DNA of 64,000 bases from Nymphaea colorata (taxonomy: Eukaryota > Streptophyta > Magnoliopsida > Nymphaeales > Nymphaeaceae), in assembly GCF_008831285.2 (NCBI RefSeq), contig NC_045144.1, forward strand, positions 8,221,886-8,285,885. The letters are read 5' to 3'. Below, piece after piece: positions 12,056 through 23,400 of this stretch (position 1 is its first letter; each line of letters opens with the position of its first letter). A program made the position numbers and the translations under genes. A model generated the notes under the pieces. The model saw only the letters and a program-made list of their open reading frames with translations. It did no database searches and had not been told where the DNA came from.

Positions 12056-12069
12056 GCTCTGATACCAAA
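12056..12069 (-). other. Primer-binding site of the Copia element
   Basis: The minus strand reads TTTGGTATCAGAGC directly after the 5' LTR end CCCAACA. It is complementary to the 3' end of initiator methionine tRNA, the usual Copia primer. Confidence 0.85.
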
Positions 12070-12544
12070 TGTTGGGATTTCTCCCCATAACACATATACA
12101 AAACCAAATGTATATACCCTAAAACAGGATCATGCTCATGCTAAATCATTGAAATAAACGAAACCTTAAACTGAAGCGGAAGCGTACCTGAATCCATCTG
12201 ATCTGGTGCACGGGAAGATCGCAGCAGGGTCTTCCAGGGTACGTGCGGCGCGCTTGAGGTCTCTCTCAGATGGGGAAGAGGAAAACCCTAGAAACCAATG
12301 TTTCAGGCAACCATCGCACGACCCCAGGGACCACTACCATTTTATAACGATGACAATTACAGATTCAACCCATCAAAGAGTCCGTAATTGCGTACTGGTA
12401 TCTATACATTTTAAAATTACCCCATACCATCTAAAATGACGTAATATCCCAAAATGCAATCACTTAAGCAGATATTTACGTTAAGACAACCATAATGTCT
12501 GAAATTCCTCATAGACATATGCAGGCCGACCAAATGATCTTACA
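12070..12544 (-). repeat. Copia LTR (5' LTR of minus-strand element)
   Basis: 475 bp partner of 6519-6991. It would carry the promoter that drives the element toward lower coordinates. Confidence 0.93.
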
Positions 12545-13303
12545 CCCTTCACCAACAACTGTAAAGCAGGCAGGAGACTTGCTCGCAGGGGAATAGACAT
12601 GCCTTTGCTTTTTTATATAAAGGGGCTTCTACCAGTGATACGATGGTGACTACAATTGCCGGTATGTATAGTTGTTCCGATAAATCAGAACTATAGTTGT
12701 TATATCCAGCACCACTATAGATCGCAAGCTAATTTAGACCCATTTTTTTAAAGAAAAATTTTAAAATAAAATGTGCAACGGGGAAGGCCGCTACCTCAAG
12801 CTATTATTATGTCATAGGAGTATTTCATTTTTTTATTGTTGAAAAACATTGTTAAACCTAAAAAATGATTAACTTATAAAAAACATTGTTTAGATGTTAT
12901 CCCATATGGTTAGACTGTGCAAAAAAGTATTAACGATCCATTTTGAGGTGTTGGTTTTTTTTGCCCCTTACCTTATGGCTTGAGATCTATGATATATATA
13001 TGTCCGGACTCATTGGCACCTCAAAATTTTACCTATTTAATTTGTGGTAGAGAAAGTGGAGAGAAAAAGTTGGTCTGAAACTTTCTCATACAATTAGAAA
13101 AGGGAGAGAGTAGCGATCAATTTAGGCATGGAGAAAAAAAAGAGCACAAATGAAGACCGCTAATGTTTGCTAGCTTCCCTTAAAATGTCACCTTAGAATG
13201 ACGGATGAAGCAGATAATTAATTAAGGGTAGAGGGTGGTTTACCATAGAAGGAGGAAGCCATCAAAACCCCAAAAATAAAAGTGGAAGACCGCTAAGGTT
13301 TGG

Positions 13304-13334
<31 letters not shown>

Positions 13335-13369
13335 CTCTTTTCTTCCTCCCACCTAGGGCTTCTCTGATC
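12545..13369. other. Intergenic DNA, no gene seen
   Basis: AT-rich DNA with a long T-tract at 13309-13334. The first 50 bp joined to the 6480-6514 flank would restore the pre-insertion site of the Copia element. On the minus strand that joined site reads as a short ORF from an ATG near 12590. A CCTTTATATAAAA TATA-like string lies just upstream of that ATG, too close to be its promoter by itself. Confidence 0.5.
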
Positions 13370-13570
13370 CAGGGTGTTAGTTATCCATTTCTGATTCGGA
13401 GTTTTCCTTTCCCTATATCATCATTTCGTTTTGTTTGTAATTAGGGTTTTACAGTTTTAAGTTTCTGAAGGAGCTATCTGTCATTGTGTTTACTTGTTGT
13501 TTGTGGTTTAGGATTTCTTTTTCTGTTGTCAGCCTTCAGGTTGGTGCTTTGTTTGTCAGCCTAGGGCGAG

Positions 13571-13782
13571 AGAAAGTTACATGCGTCGGGCGCACCATGT
13601 AGAGTAAAGGCGGGAAGGACATTTTGATAATTTATTAAAAAGAAATGTCTTTCATAGTCTTTTTATTTTTTTTTTAATTTCAATTTTATCTTTACACAGA
13701 GTTTTATTTTTCAGTGTGAATTAAAGGTATTTTAGTCATTAATTATACTAGCACACGAAAATCATGCACCTATAACCAGGTT
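13571..13782 (-). repeat. MITE family B, copy 1 (nested)
   Basis: This is the inverse of 16778-16998. Shared landmarks are a GTGCAC / TGCACC-rich end, a middle AAAGACAAAATT-like segment, and TACTAG-type termini. It interrupts unit 1 of the tandem array between CAGCCTAGGGC and CAAGGCATGC, which are contiguous in units 2 and 3. Confidence 0.6.
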
Positions 13783-14139
13783 CGGCCCAAGGCATGCTTG
13801 GATGGAAGCAAAAAATGGTAAGCCACAAGCATTATGAACGTGATAGGTTATGCCACCTCCTATACATGAGAATTTGTAGTAACCTTCTCGTCCATATCCC
13901 AAATACTCTGAAAATACTTCCTCTTCTTCACCTACATTGGCGAATGGTAAAGTCGGCATGAGGATCAGAATCATGTCTCCTTGGGGAAGCATTGTATGTC
14001 TTTGTTTTCTTGTCATTAAAACACAGTGGTGTAGGTGAAGAAAAGGAAGTATTCTCCGACTATTTTGGATATTGATGAGACGGTTCTTACAAAGTCTTAT
14101 GTAGACCAGGTGGTCAGATCTATCTCATTCGTAACCATT

Positions 14140-14315
14140 GTTAAGCCTGGGCATCGGGCCAGGGATCAGGCCCAAAAAAAAAAAGCACCAGGCCGGCCCG
14201 GGTGGGCCTGACTAAGCCCAGTTCTTCCCAATAAGATTTTAACTATTATTTTTGTTGATTGATATATATATTTATAATTTTTATTATGATTAATTGTATT
14301 TATATATTATTTTAC

Positions 14316-14352
<37 letters not shown>

Positions 14353-14515
14353 TTTTAACAAGGTTGCGCTGGGCCCAGGCTTGGGTTTCGGTTGTTAGGT
14401 CGGGCCTGGGCTCAGGTTTCAGGGGTCGGGCTTGGCTCGGACTCAGGTTTCGGGTGTCGGGCTGCACCCGGGCTGGGGTTTCGGATGTTTGGCCGGCTCA
14501 ATGCCCAGGCCTAAC
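14140..14515. repeat. GC-ended inverted-repeat element (nested)
   Basis: The ends are inverted: GTTAAGCCTGGGCATCGGG on the left and CAATGCCCAGGCCTAAC on the right, around an AT-rich core with a TA microsatellite at 14320-14349. It is inserted in the right arm of unit 1 of the tandem array; units 2 and 3 are uninterrupted at that point (GTAACCATTGTGACTC). The flanking duplication is unclear. Confidence 0.6.
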
Positions 14516-15168
14516 TGAAGCTCATGTTTCTCCTTCCATTCATAGAACACCTTAGGCTGACCCAAAAAAAAGGCACAAACCCAAATGCCAACAGGAAAAC
14601 ATAAATAAAATCCAAAACCACAAGAAACAAGTCATCACAAGGATAAATCGTTTCTCCACAAAAAACCTTAAAACTGTCAAACCCTAACGACAAATGAGAT
14701 AAAGTAACAATGCAGGTAAAGGGAAACTCCAAAGCAGAAAGGTATAACCAATGTCATGTATCGGAGAAACCCTAGGCGGGAGGGAGAAAAGGAAGAAGAA
14801 GAGAACCAAATAGACCCTAGCAATCTACCCTTTCATGGTTTTCATTCCACAAACAGAGTGGTTTACAGGAGCTATTTATTGCCTCCAATACTCATCATGT
14901 TCTTTCATACTTGTCTGAAAAAAGGAAAAAATATAGTTATATATTTTGAATTGCATTTTCTAGGAGATTGGGAAATTATATTTTTCCCCACTTTTGAAAA
15001 GAATTTAATTCATATCAAAATGTTAAAAATGCAACTAATTGCCTAATCTATTACAAAGTTAATTGAGGCAAAAGAAGCATTGGAAAAAATTGGCCACACT
15101 GGTCTTAAGTAATGACATCTATTATTGGCCACACTGGTCTTAAGCAGGAACCAACCATTGCCTCAATC

Positions 15169-15173
<5 letters not shown>

Positions 15174-15203
<30 letters not shown>

Positions 15204-15204
15204 A
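15174..15204. repeat. AG microsatellite
   Basis: (AG)n at the start of tandem unit 2. Confidence 0.9.
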
Positions 15205-16777
15205 GGTTTAGGAAAAAGGAAAAGGTAGCGGAGCCTTGACTAGTGCCATCGCAGTTGAGGCCCGAGAGAAAGCTGAGAGAGATATAAAAAAAGTGAGAGA
15301 GGGCGTTAGTTATCGGTTTCTAATTTAGAGATTCCCCTTCACTATATAGTCATCTCACTTTCTTTGTCTATGTGGTTTCATAGTTCTAAGAATTTTGTGG
15401 AGAAGCGATTTATCATTGTGTTTATTAGTTGCTTGTGGTTTAGGATTTCTTTTTCTGTTGTCGGCCTTCAGGTTGATCCTTTGTTTATCAACCCAGGGCA
15501 TGCTATGGATATAAGTAAAAAGGTGAGCCTCAGATATTATCAACTTAATAGGTTTAGCCACCTCCTCTACCTAAGACTTTGTAGCAACCATCACATCCAT
15601 ATCCCAAATAATTGGAGAATACTTCCTCTTCTTCACCTCCACTGGCGAGTGTTTGGGTGTTGCAAGAGGTGGAGAATGGTGAAGTCAGCCATGAGGGGCA
15701 TAATCATGTTTCCTCATGGAAGCGTTCCATGTCTTTGTCTACTTGTCATTAAAACATTCACTAGTGCAGGTGAAGAAGAGGAAGTATTCTTTGACTATTT
15801 GGGATATCAACTAGAAAGTTCTTACAAAGTCATGTGTAGAGTAGTGGTCGGACCTATCTCATTGGTAACCATTGTGACTCATGTTTTTACTTTGATCCAT
15901 AACACACCTTAGGCTGCCAAATATAGCACAAACCCAAAAGCTAGTAGGAAAAAATAAATAAAATCCAAAACCACAAGAAACAAGCAATCACAATGATAAA
16001 TCGGTTCTCCGCAAAAACCTAAAACTGTCAAACCCAAACGACAAGCAAGACAAAATAACAACACAACAAAAGGAAACCAGAGAAGGATAACCAATGCCAT
16101 GTATAAGAGAAACCCTAGGTGGGATGGAGAAAAGGAAAAAGAATGGAACCAAATAAACCCTAGCAATCTTCCCCTTCATAGTTTTTATTCCACAAATGGT
16201 GTGGTTTACAGGAGCCTTGTCTTTATAGCCTCCTATACTCATCATGTTCTTCCACATTTGTCTGAAAAAAGTAAACAATGTAGTTATATATTTTGGATTG
16301 CATTTTTTAGGAGATTGGGAAATTATATTTTTTTCCCACTTTTGAAAATAATTTAATGCATGTCAAGACCAGTTAAAAATGCAACTAAATGCCTTATCTA
16401 TTACAGAGCTAATGGAGGCAATAGCATTATTGGAAAAACCTGGTCACACTGGTCTTAAGTAATGACATCTATTATTGCCTTTATTTATACTTAAAAATCT
16501 CTTCAACAACTGCCTTCTTCATGTCAACTTTGCCATGTACAAGTCAATTTCCATGTTTGAGTTTAACCCTTAATTTATGGTTCAAACCACAAATCTGTAG
16601 TTTTCATATGATAATACAAATTTGAGATCACAGTTGGGAAGTGTACTGTTTGTTTAAGCAGTGGATTTAATCTAACATACATTTGAAAGCATTTAAAGCT
16701 GAATTTTAAGGTGATATCCACAGTTTTAGCAAACATCATATCTCAAAACCAAGGATTTCAAATCCTCGATGGGTACC

Positions 16778-16998
16778 TAGTTATATGCGCTATACTAGTG
16801 CACAGATTTTCGTGCACCAATATGGTTAATGACTAAAATACTCTTAGTTCACACAGAAAAACTTTTTGTAAAGACAAAATTGGAAATGAAAAAAAGTAAA
16901 AAGACTGTGGAGGACATTTCTTTTTAGTAAATTACCAAAATGTCATTCCTTCCTTTATTGCACACACGGTGTGCCTTGCGCTAGTAAGTTTCTCTCCA
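16778..16998 (+). repeat. MITE family B, copy 2 (nested)
   Basis: The termini, TACTAGTGCACAG on the left and GTGCCTTGCGCTAGTA on the right, are roughly inverted. It interrupts the end of unit 2 after AAATCCTCGATGGG, while unit 3 is continuous there. Related members are at 13571-13782 (inverse) and 52640-52860. Confidence 0.6.
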
Positions 16999-17100
16999 GG
17001 GGAATCCATGGTTTACAGATTGGACGCCTTTTGATCTCTTCCAAAATTGTTGTGGGAAGCAACATTGGCTAGTAGGAACCAACCATTGCCTCAACCACAA

Positions 17101-17149
<49 letters not shown>
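17101..17149. repeat. AG microsatellite
   Basis: (AG)n at the start of tandem unit 3. Confidence 0.9.
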
Positions 17150-18774
17150 GTTTAGGAAAAAATAAAAGGTAGCCAAGCCTTGACTAGTGCCATCGCGGTT
17201 GAGGCCCGAGAGAAAGGTGAGAGAGATATAAAGAAAGTGAGAGAGGGTGTTAGTTATCCTTTTCTAATTCGGAGTTTCCCCTTCACTATATAGTTATCTC
17301 ACATTCTTTGTCTATGTGGTTTCATAGTTCTAGGATTTTTGTGGAGAAGCGATTTATCATTGTGTTTATTAGTTGCTTGTAGTTTAGGATATCTTTTTCT
17401 ATTGTCGGCCTTCAGGTTGATGCTTTGTTTATCAACCCAGGGCATGCTATCGATAGAAGCAAAAAAGTGAGCCTCAGATATTATCAACATGATAGGTTTA
17501 GCCACCTCCTCTACATAAGACTTTATAGCAGCCATCACATCCATATCCCAAATAATCGGAGAATACTTCCTCTTCTTCACCTACACTGGCGAGTGTTTGG
17601 GTGTCGCAGGAGGTGGACAATGGTGAAGTCAGCCATGAAGGGCAAAATCATGTTTCCTCGTGGAAGCCTTCCATGTCTTTGTCTTCTTGTCATTAAAACA
17701 TTCACTAGTGGCAGGTGAAGAAGAGGAAGGATTCTCTGTATTTGGGATATCAACGAGAAAGTTCTTACAAAGTCATATGTAGAGTAGTCACCTATCTCAT
17801 TGGTAACCGTTGTGACTCTTGTTTTTGCTTCCATCCATAACACACCTTAGTTTGCTAAATATAACACAAACCGAAAAGCCAACATGAAAAAAAATTAAAA
17901 TCCAAAACCACAAGAAACAAGTAATCACAATGATAAATCGCTTCTCCACAAAAAACCTAAAACTGTCAAACCCAAATGACAAGCAAGACAAAATAACAAT
18001 ATAGCGAAAGGGAGACTCCAAAGCAGAGAGGAATAGCCAATGTCATTTATCAGAGAAACCCTAGGTGGGAGGGAGAAAAGGAAGAAGAAGGGAACCAAGT
18101 AAAGGCAATCTTCCCCTTCATGTTTTTTATTCCACACATGGAGTGCTTTATAGGAGCCTTGTATTTATGGCCTCCAACACTCATCATCTTTTTACATATT
18201 TGTCTAAAATAAGGAAAAAATATATTTATATAATTTAGGGTTGCATCTTTTAGGAGATCGTGAAATTACATTTTTTGGCCTGCTTTTGAAAAGAATCTAC
18301 TGCAGATCAAAACTTGTCAAAAATTCAAGTAACTGCCTTATCTATTACACAATTCATGGAGGCAATAGGAATTGGAAAAACTTGGCCACACAGGTCTTAA
18401 GTAATGGCATCTATTGTTGCTTTTCTTTATACTGTAAAGTCTCTTCAACAATTGCCTTCTTCATATCAGTTTTGCCGTTTTGGAGCTTGAGTTCAAGCTT
18501 TAATTTATGGTCAAAACCACAAATCTGTGGTTTTCATATGGTAACACAAATTTTAGATCCCCAGTTGGGAAATGTACTGTTTATTTAAGCTGTGCATTTC
18601 ATCTAAGATCCATTCAAAATCATTTGAAGCAGAATTTTGATGTGATATTCATAGTTTTAGCAAACGTTGGATGTCAAAACCAAGGACTTCATATCCTCGA
18701 TGGGAGGGAATTCTATGGTTTTGAGATTCGGGCCCCTTTGATCTCTTGCAAAATTGTCGCTGGAAGCACCACCG

Positions 18775-18776
18775 TC

Positions 18777-18810
<34 letters not shown>
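18775..18810. repeat. CA/GA compound microsatellite
   Basis: (CA)n followed by (GA)n at the start of the fourth, truncated tandem unit. Confidence 0.9.
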
Positions 18811-19059
18811 AAAAAAAAGGTAAGCATCGACTAGTGCCACCGTGGTTGAGACTAGAGAGAGAGTAGAGGGTTTTGGGTCTGAAACTGAAATACTCACCTG
18901 AAACTCTTGTCAAGGGTTTTTAGTCTAAAACCCTCATCAAGGGTTTTGGAACCCTCAACCCAGTGAACAAATCTGATGTACACATTAGTTTGATGCTCGT
19001 AGTTAGACCAATAAGTAGAACTTTTTGTTTCATTGAATTAAGTAAAATGGGTCAAACAA

Positions 19060-19495
19060 AAGCATAGATCCCACTTGTATCCATATGAACTTGTGATTTC
19101 AATCATTTAAATCATTACTTATACATGTAATAACAAGTGAAACACAATAGATTAACTATAAAAGAGTAAATGAACCACTTGAATTTCGTTCATTTTCATG
19201 CAAACTTTTGATTTAAATACCTTAAATCATTCAACGTGGATGTAGCAACAAGTTAATCACATTCAATGAAATATGCGTGCTCAAATGAATCGCTTAAATC
19301 TCACTCGTATTGATACAAACTTGTGATTTCAAATCATTAGATCCTTACTATTAATGTAACTACAAGTTCAACTCATTGGATTGACTACAAGAGATCAAAC
19401 TAATGCGTAGATCCCATTTGCATCCATTTGAACTTGTGATTTCAATCAACAAAATCAATCATTATACATGTAATAACAAGTGAAACGCAGAACAC
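19060..19495. repeat. Degenerate ~110 bp minisatellite
   Basis: About four imperfect units share GAACTTGTGATTTCAATCA, then a CATGTAATAACAAGTGAAAC-like segment and GATTAACTAYAA. Repeats start near 19067, 19185, 19295 and 19405. No gene is seen. Confidence 0.65.
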
Positions 19496-20414
19496 GATAG
19501 AAAGAGAGACTGACCATCAAGGTTAGCGTCCGTTTTGTGGTTGTGTGCTGATAACCATAGAAAAAAAAGGAGGATTCTCGACCACCATGCTGTTTAGATT
19601 GTTAGGTCGGGGGTGGGAGAGAGAGAGAGAGAGAGCTCTGATAAAATGAGAATGCATAACAAAATTTAGGGGTAAAAAGTCTCTTAGATACAAGAACAAG
19701 CCGTAAAAGTAAAACAGAAGAATGAAATATACAAAACAGCAACACAATAAAGTAGAGCAAAAGGGGGAGGGAGAAGAGAGTGGATAAATAGAGCGGTAGA
19801 GTCACACAACAATGAGTGGAAGACGGTTCTCTAGCTGAATAGCAAAGTGGACATCACCATGCATAAGGTGTGCCACAGAATTCCGCAATGAGGAGGTGCC
19901 CTAAAGACCTTGTTGTTGTGCTCCTCTCAAATACACCACCAAAAGGATATAAGCAACAAATTTTAGACATGACCCCATGGAACAGGTAGGTGGGGGAAGG
20001 ATTGTAAAAGAAAAGAAATCAAATGAAGGGCGGGTCTGAAAGGCTACGAACAATGAAAACCATGCAAAGATAAGGACATTTTAAAAGAAAGGGCATAAGA
20101 TTAAAAGGTGAACCCAAAACTTAGTTACAACGAGACAGAAAAGACACTGGTTTGCTTAACTAATGTCAAAACATCAAACTATGCTTTTGAAAACAAGATA
20201 TTCGGATCTTAAATCAGCTGCATACTATCAAATGCTACTTAACTTTTTAAACTGCTATTAAATACTTCATGAATTAACAAATTCTTTCAAACTTAAAAGA
20301 ATGAAACAAAAGGGAGCTTTTGACTAGAGTGGCTTGGGTGCCCTAGTGTTCAACTCTGTGAAGGGAAGATTATTTTGGTCTCTTTTTGGAGAAAATAACT
20401 TCTTCAATATTATT
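19496..20414. other. Intergenic DNA, no gene seen
   Basis: Contains an AG microsatellite near 19617-19636. Small minus-strand ORFs over 19523-19805 are leucine- and serine-rich by-products of AG and T-rich DNA. Nothing else is recognised. Confidence 0.5.
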
Positions 20415-23400
20415 TACCAATTGTTAGGTAAAGAAAGTGATGGTAAGGAAAAGAAAACGAGTGAAAGAGAGAAAAAGTTAAAAGTCTTAAAAGTTCGACC
20501 AGATGAAGTTGTTCCTCATATAAGAAGCTTAACGATCAATTTAGAAATGAAAAGAAAAACAAGGCTAAAAGGAAGAAAAGACATTTTTTTTTCTTTTAAA
20601 TGCCAACTGGGAATAAACATCTGAATCAAATAAGAACAGAGGGTGCTTTAGCATTGAAAGAAAAAGCCATCGAGAGCCCCAAAACTAACAACAGAAGGCC
20701 ATTCTTCTTGTTTCTGATTCCACACATGATGTCCTTTATATATAGGAGCCCTGTATTTGTACCCTCCTCTACTCTTCCTCTTCTTTCTTATTTCCTTGGA
20801 TAGAAAAAGAGAAAGGCACATATTTTGATTTAAGGATCTCAAGTTAGACCTGATATGCAACCTTAAATCCATATTTTACTAAGAGGCCTGACTTAACTAG
20901 ATTAGAGGAAGGAGTTTCTGATCTAAAATTATTCCAAAACTTAAGAGTCCTGATTTTTTATATCAAACAGATCATGTGAGGTAATCAAGCACTTCCTAAA
21001 ATGCATATTTTTCTGTAACCTGTCCGCCCATGGAGCTAGTTAGAACATTCCAGCAATGACATGGTGGATCCAGACATGGAGAGACTGATACATATCTGCA
21101 CAGAGTAGATCATGTGATCAAGCATGGAATATCGAATTGTTTATTTTTGAGACCTGGGCTCTATGTATGTTCAACACAGGCAGTACCATAAAGGCTTCTT
21201 CTCCAGATAAGGATCAGATACAGTAACATATCCATTTCATACAATTTTAAATAAAGTTTAATTTGGAATGATCGGGTTTGGACCCAGATCTGCCTAACAG
21301 CAAAACCTACCTGCAGTTTCCATCGGCTTTGGGGATTTTGAGAGTTGGAACCAATTAGATCCCATTACTTACTTTACCTTGGTTCAGAAATATAAAAAGG
21401 ATCCAATTTGGATCAGTTAAATGCATGAGAATTAGGTTTGCATCAAATTCAAAACAAATTGAAATAAAACTAAATTTTAGAACTTCCAAAGGAGTAATCG
21501 ACCCACTAAGATCAAGGATACTTAATTCAGGAAAGTCCAAATCCAGGTATCCTCTGGCGTTTCATCACATAAGTGAAACCGGCCGGCCATTGGGCAGTCC
21601 TAAATTTCATACAAATATTTGCCGACTAGAAATGATATACAGAGATCCATTCAATGTCCAGGTGAGAAAGATGGAATCCCACCAACCGGGTGAAAAGCCG
21701 AAGCCACCTCCTCCTTTCCCCTGCCCCGATAGTTCAAAGTGAGTCCGTATCTAGGTGGTTCTATGGTACAACCTTCAAATCGAGTGTCACACATGCGACC
21801 GTTTGAAGTCCAGAGGAGTACCACCCATGGAAATCGAATTGAGAATGCATTGCCAGCATGCCATTCAAACCGACTAGCTATACACCCCTTGGAGCAAGAT
21901 CCATTCAACATTACAACTGTTAGAACATATCATAAATGCAGATTTTTCAAGCATCAAACTTGAATTAAGTATCTAACAGGGACCGGATCCAGTCAGTCTC
22001 ATTTGGTAAAGCAATTTAAGTTCTGGTTAGTGGTAATTGTACTCAAGCACCGAGTTTTCCTCAGAATTCGTATGGTGTTTGATGGCCTCAAAAATGTTTC
22101 CAGGTAGTCATCTGCTGAAGCAGATTTTCAAGAGAAAAAAAAATCCAACCTACAACCACGAACTGAAAGTGTGCAAAAACATACAGACTGCATTGCGAAC
22201 TGGCAAAACGATTCAAAATTCTCTTTTTCAACAGTTTGATTAGTAGAAGTAAGTTCTTCTAAAAAGTATATTACAGAAAAAGGGTTTTGCACTATCGAGC
22301 ACTCTGTAAATGTCAAAACCTAGATGTATCATTAGATAATTACTGACTTTGTGCCCTTTCATCTCAAGTCATGCGCTGCCTGCTTCCATGTGAACCCAAA
22401 CTCAATTAGGTTGGACATATGAAAAGCTATACATGAAGTCAATCTGTCATATTCCCTGGCTTAAAGGTGCAGTGTGATCAAAACAGGATCAGACATGAAA
22501 CTGTGGAGGTTTGGGTTCTGCCGATCATTTTACAATTATAAATAGAAAGAGTTCATTTTACAGTTATAAATAGATAGAGTTGGGGCTACTTGTAGCTGCC
22601 ACATGAGTAACCAAATATTGGGCAATTGGTTTGGATTATGATATAGATTCTGATGGTGAAGGTGGAATAACCAATCCTATCCATATATCAGATTAAAGTA
22701 AGAAAAACCAAATTAACGGTATTAAAATCTGCTTACTAAGTCAATCTAGTTTTGTACATCAAACTGAATTTGTGTCACCTAAGCCACAATATTCAAGCCC
22801 ATCGATCCGTTTGTGTTATTCTATGATTGCAGATAACTGAAGCCATAAAGAAACGTAGGAAGTATTCAAGCTCATCTCTTCATGTTGAACAACCTCATTT
22901 TGGATCTTTTTTTAGTGAAACAAGGTTCGACTAAAAAGAACCTAGCTTGATCCAGTTTCCGGTGCCGCTCAAATCAAACAGAGGAAAGAACACGTATTAT
23001 AATGGATAAATCTGTTATAAGAGAATGATATAGATGCTTCCATGTGGTTAAATGTTCAAAGGATATAAAAGAAATATCCTCTCATGGACCAATTGCATGA
23101 CAATTTCTGCTTTATGTAGGTTTGTGAATAAACTAGATTATCTCTTGCTCCGTTTTAAGTTCTTTGCCAATCTGTTAGGTAATCATAGCTAAATTTTATG
23201 ATGACTAGATAATTATAGCGGACTGGTCATCTCCCCAGTCATGTTTTCTGTTTAATGTTCACTTATAGGGGAAACTGTCTTCGGCATAAAGCCTCCAAGA
23301 CCATCATTCCCTTATGCCTTCAACTTGAGCGTATAATATACCCATCCAGGCCTCCAAGCTGTTACATCCTTCAATTTGAGTGTTATACTTGCCATCATTG

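Larger units (their letters stand above)
6519..12544 (-). mobile_element. Copia-type LTR retrotransposon, non-autonomous, recent
   Basis: Two direct LTRs (6519-6991 and 12070-12544) enclose a 5.1 kb interior read on the minus strand. Next to the right-hand LTR, the minus strand reads TTTGGTATCAGAGCC, a primer-binding site complementary to initiator tRNA-Met. Next to the left-hand LTR lies a polypurine tract, AAGTGGGAGAT. The order CCHC, protease/pre-integrase, RT, RNase H is that of Copia elements. The interior is defective: no N-terminal gag, no integrase catalytic core, several stops and frameshifts. The LTRs differ by only about 8 substitutions and 2 one-base indels, so insertion was recent and must have used enzymes supplied by another element. 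A 5 bp ACCCT flanks both ends, overlapping the LTR termini by one base. Confidence 0.92.
13370..18870. repeat. Degenerate tandem array, ~1.7 kb units with fold-back core
   Basis: Three units and the start of a fourth follow head to tail: about 13370-15148 (3' end missing, two nested elements), 15149-17075 (one nested MITE), 17076-18770, and a stub to 18870. Unit starts share GGAACCAACCATTGCCTC, an AG microsatellite and the string CTTGACTAGTGCCATCGC. Each unit holds a large inverted repeat: the left arm (TGTGGAGAAGCGATTTATC to CTTCCTCTTCTTCACC) is mirrored by the right arm (GGTGAAGAAGAGGAAG to GATAAATCGCTTCTCCACA), around centres near 13995, 15700 and 17640. Each arm is about 350-500 bp. ORFs here are by-products of the repeat. 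Confidence 0.8.

Noticed and set aside
15364-15912. 182-codon plus-strand ORF in the tandem array
   Set aside because: Frames differ between units 1, 2 and 3 and the sequence is one arm plus centre of the fold-back; no codon conservation is seen.
13370-19495. CRISPR-like or prokaryotic repeat array
   Set aside because: Unit lengths (1.7 kb and ~110 bp), degeneracy and eukaryotic gene context exclude it.
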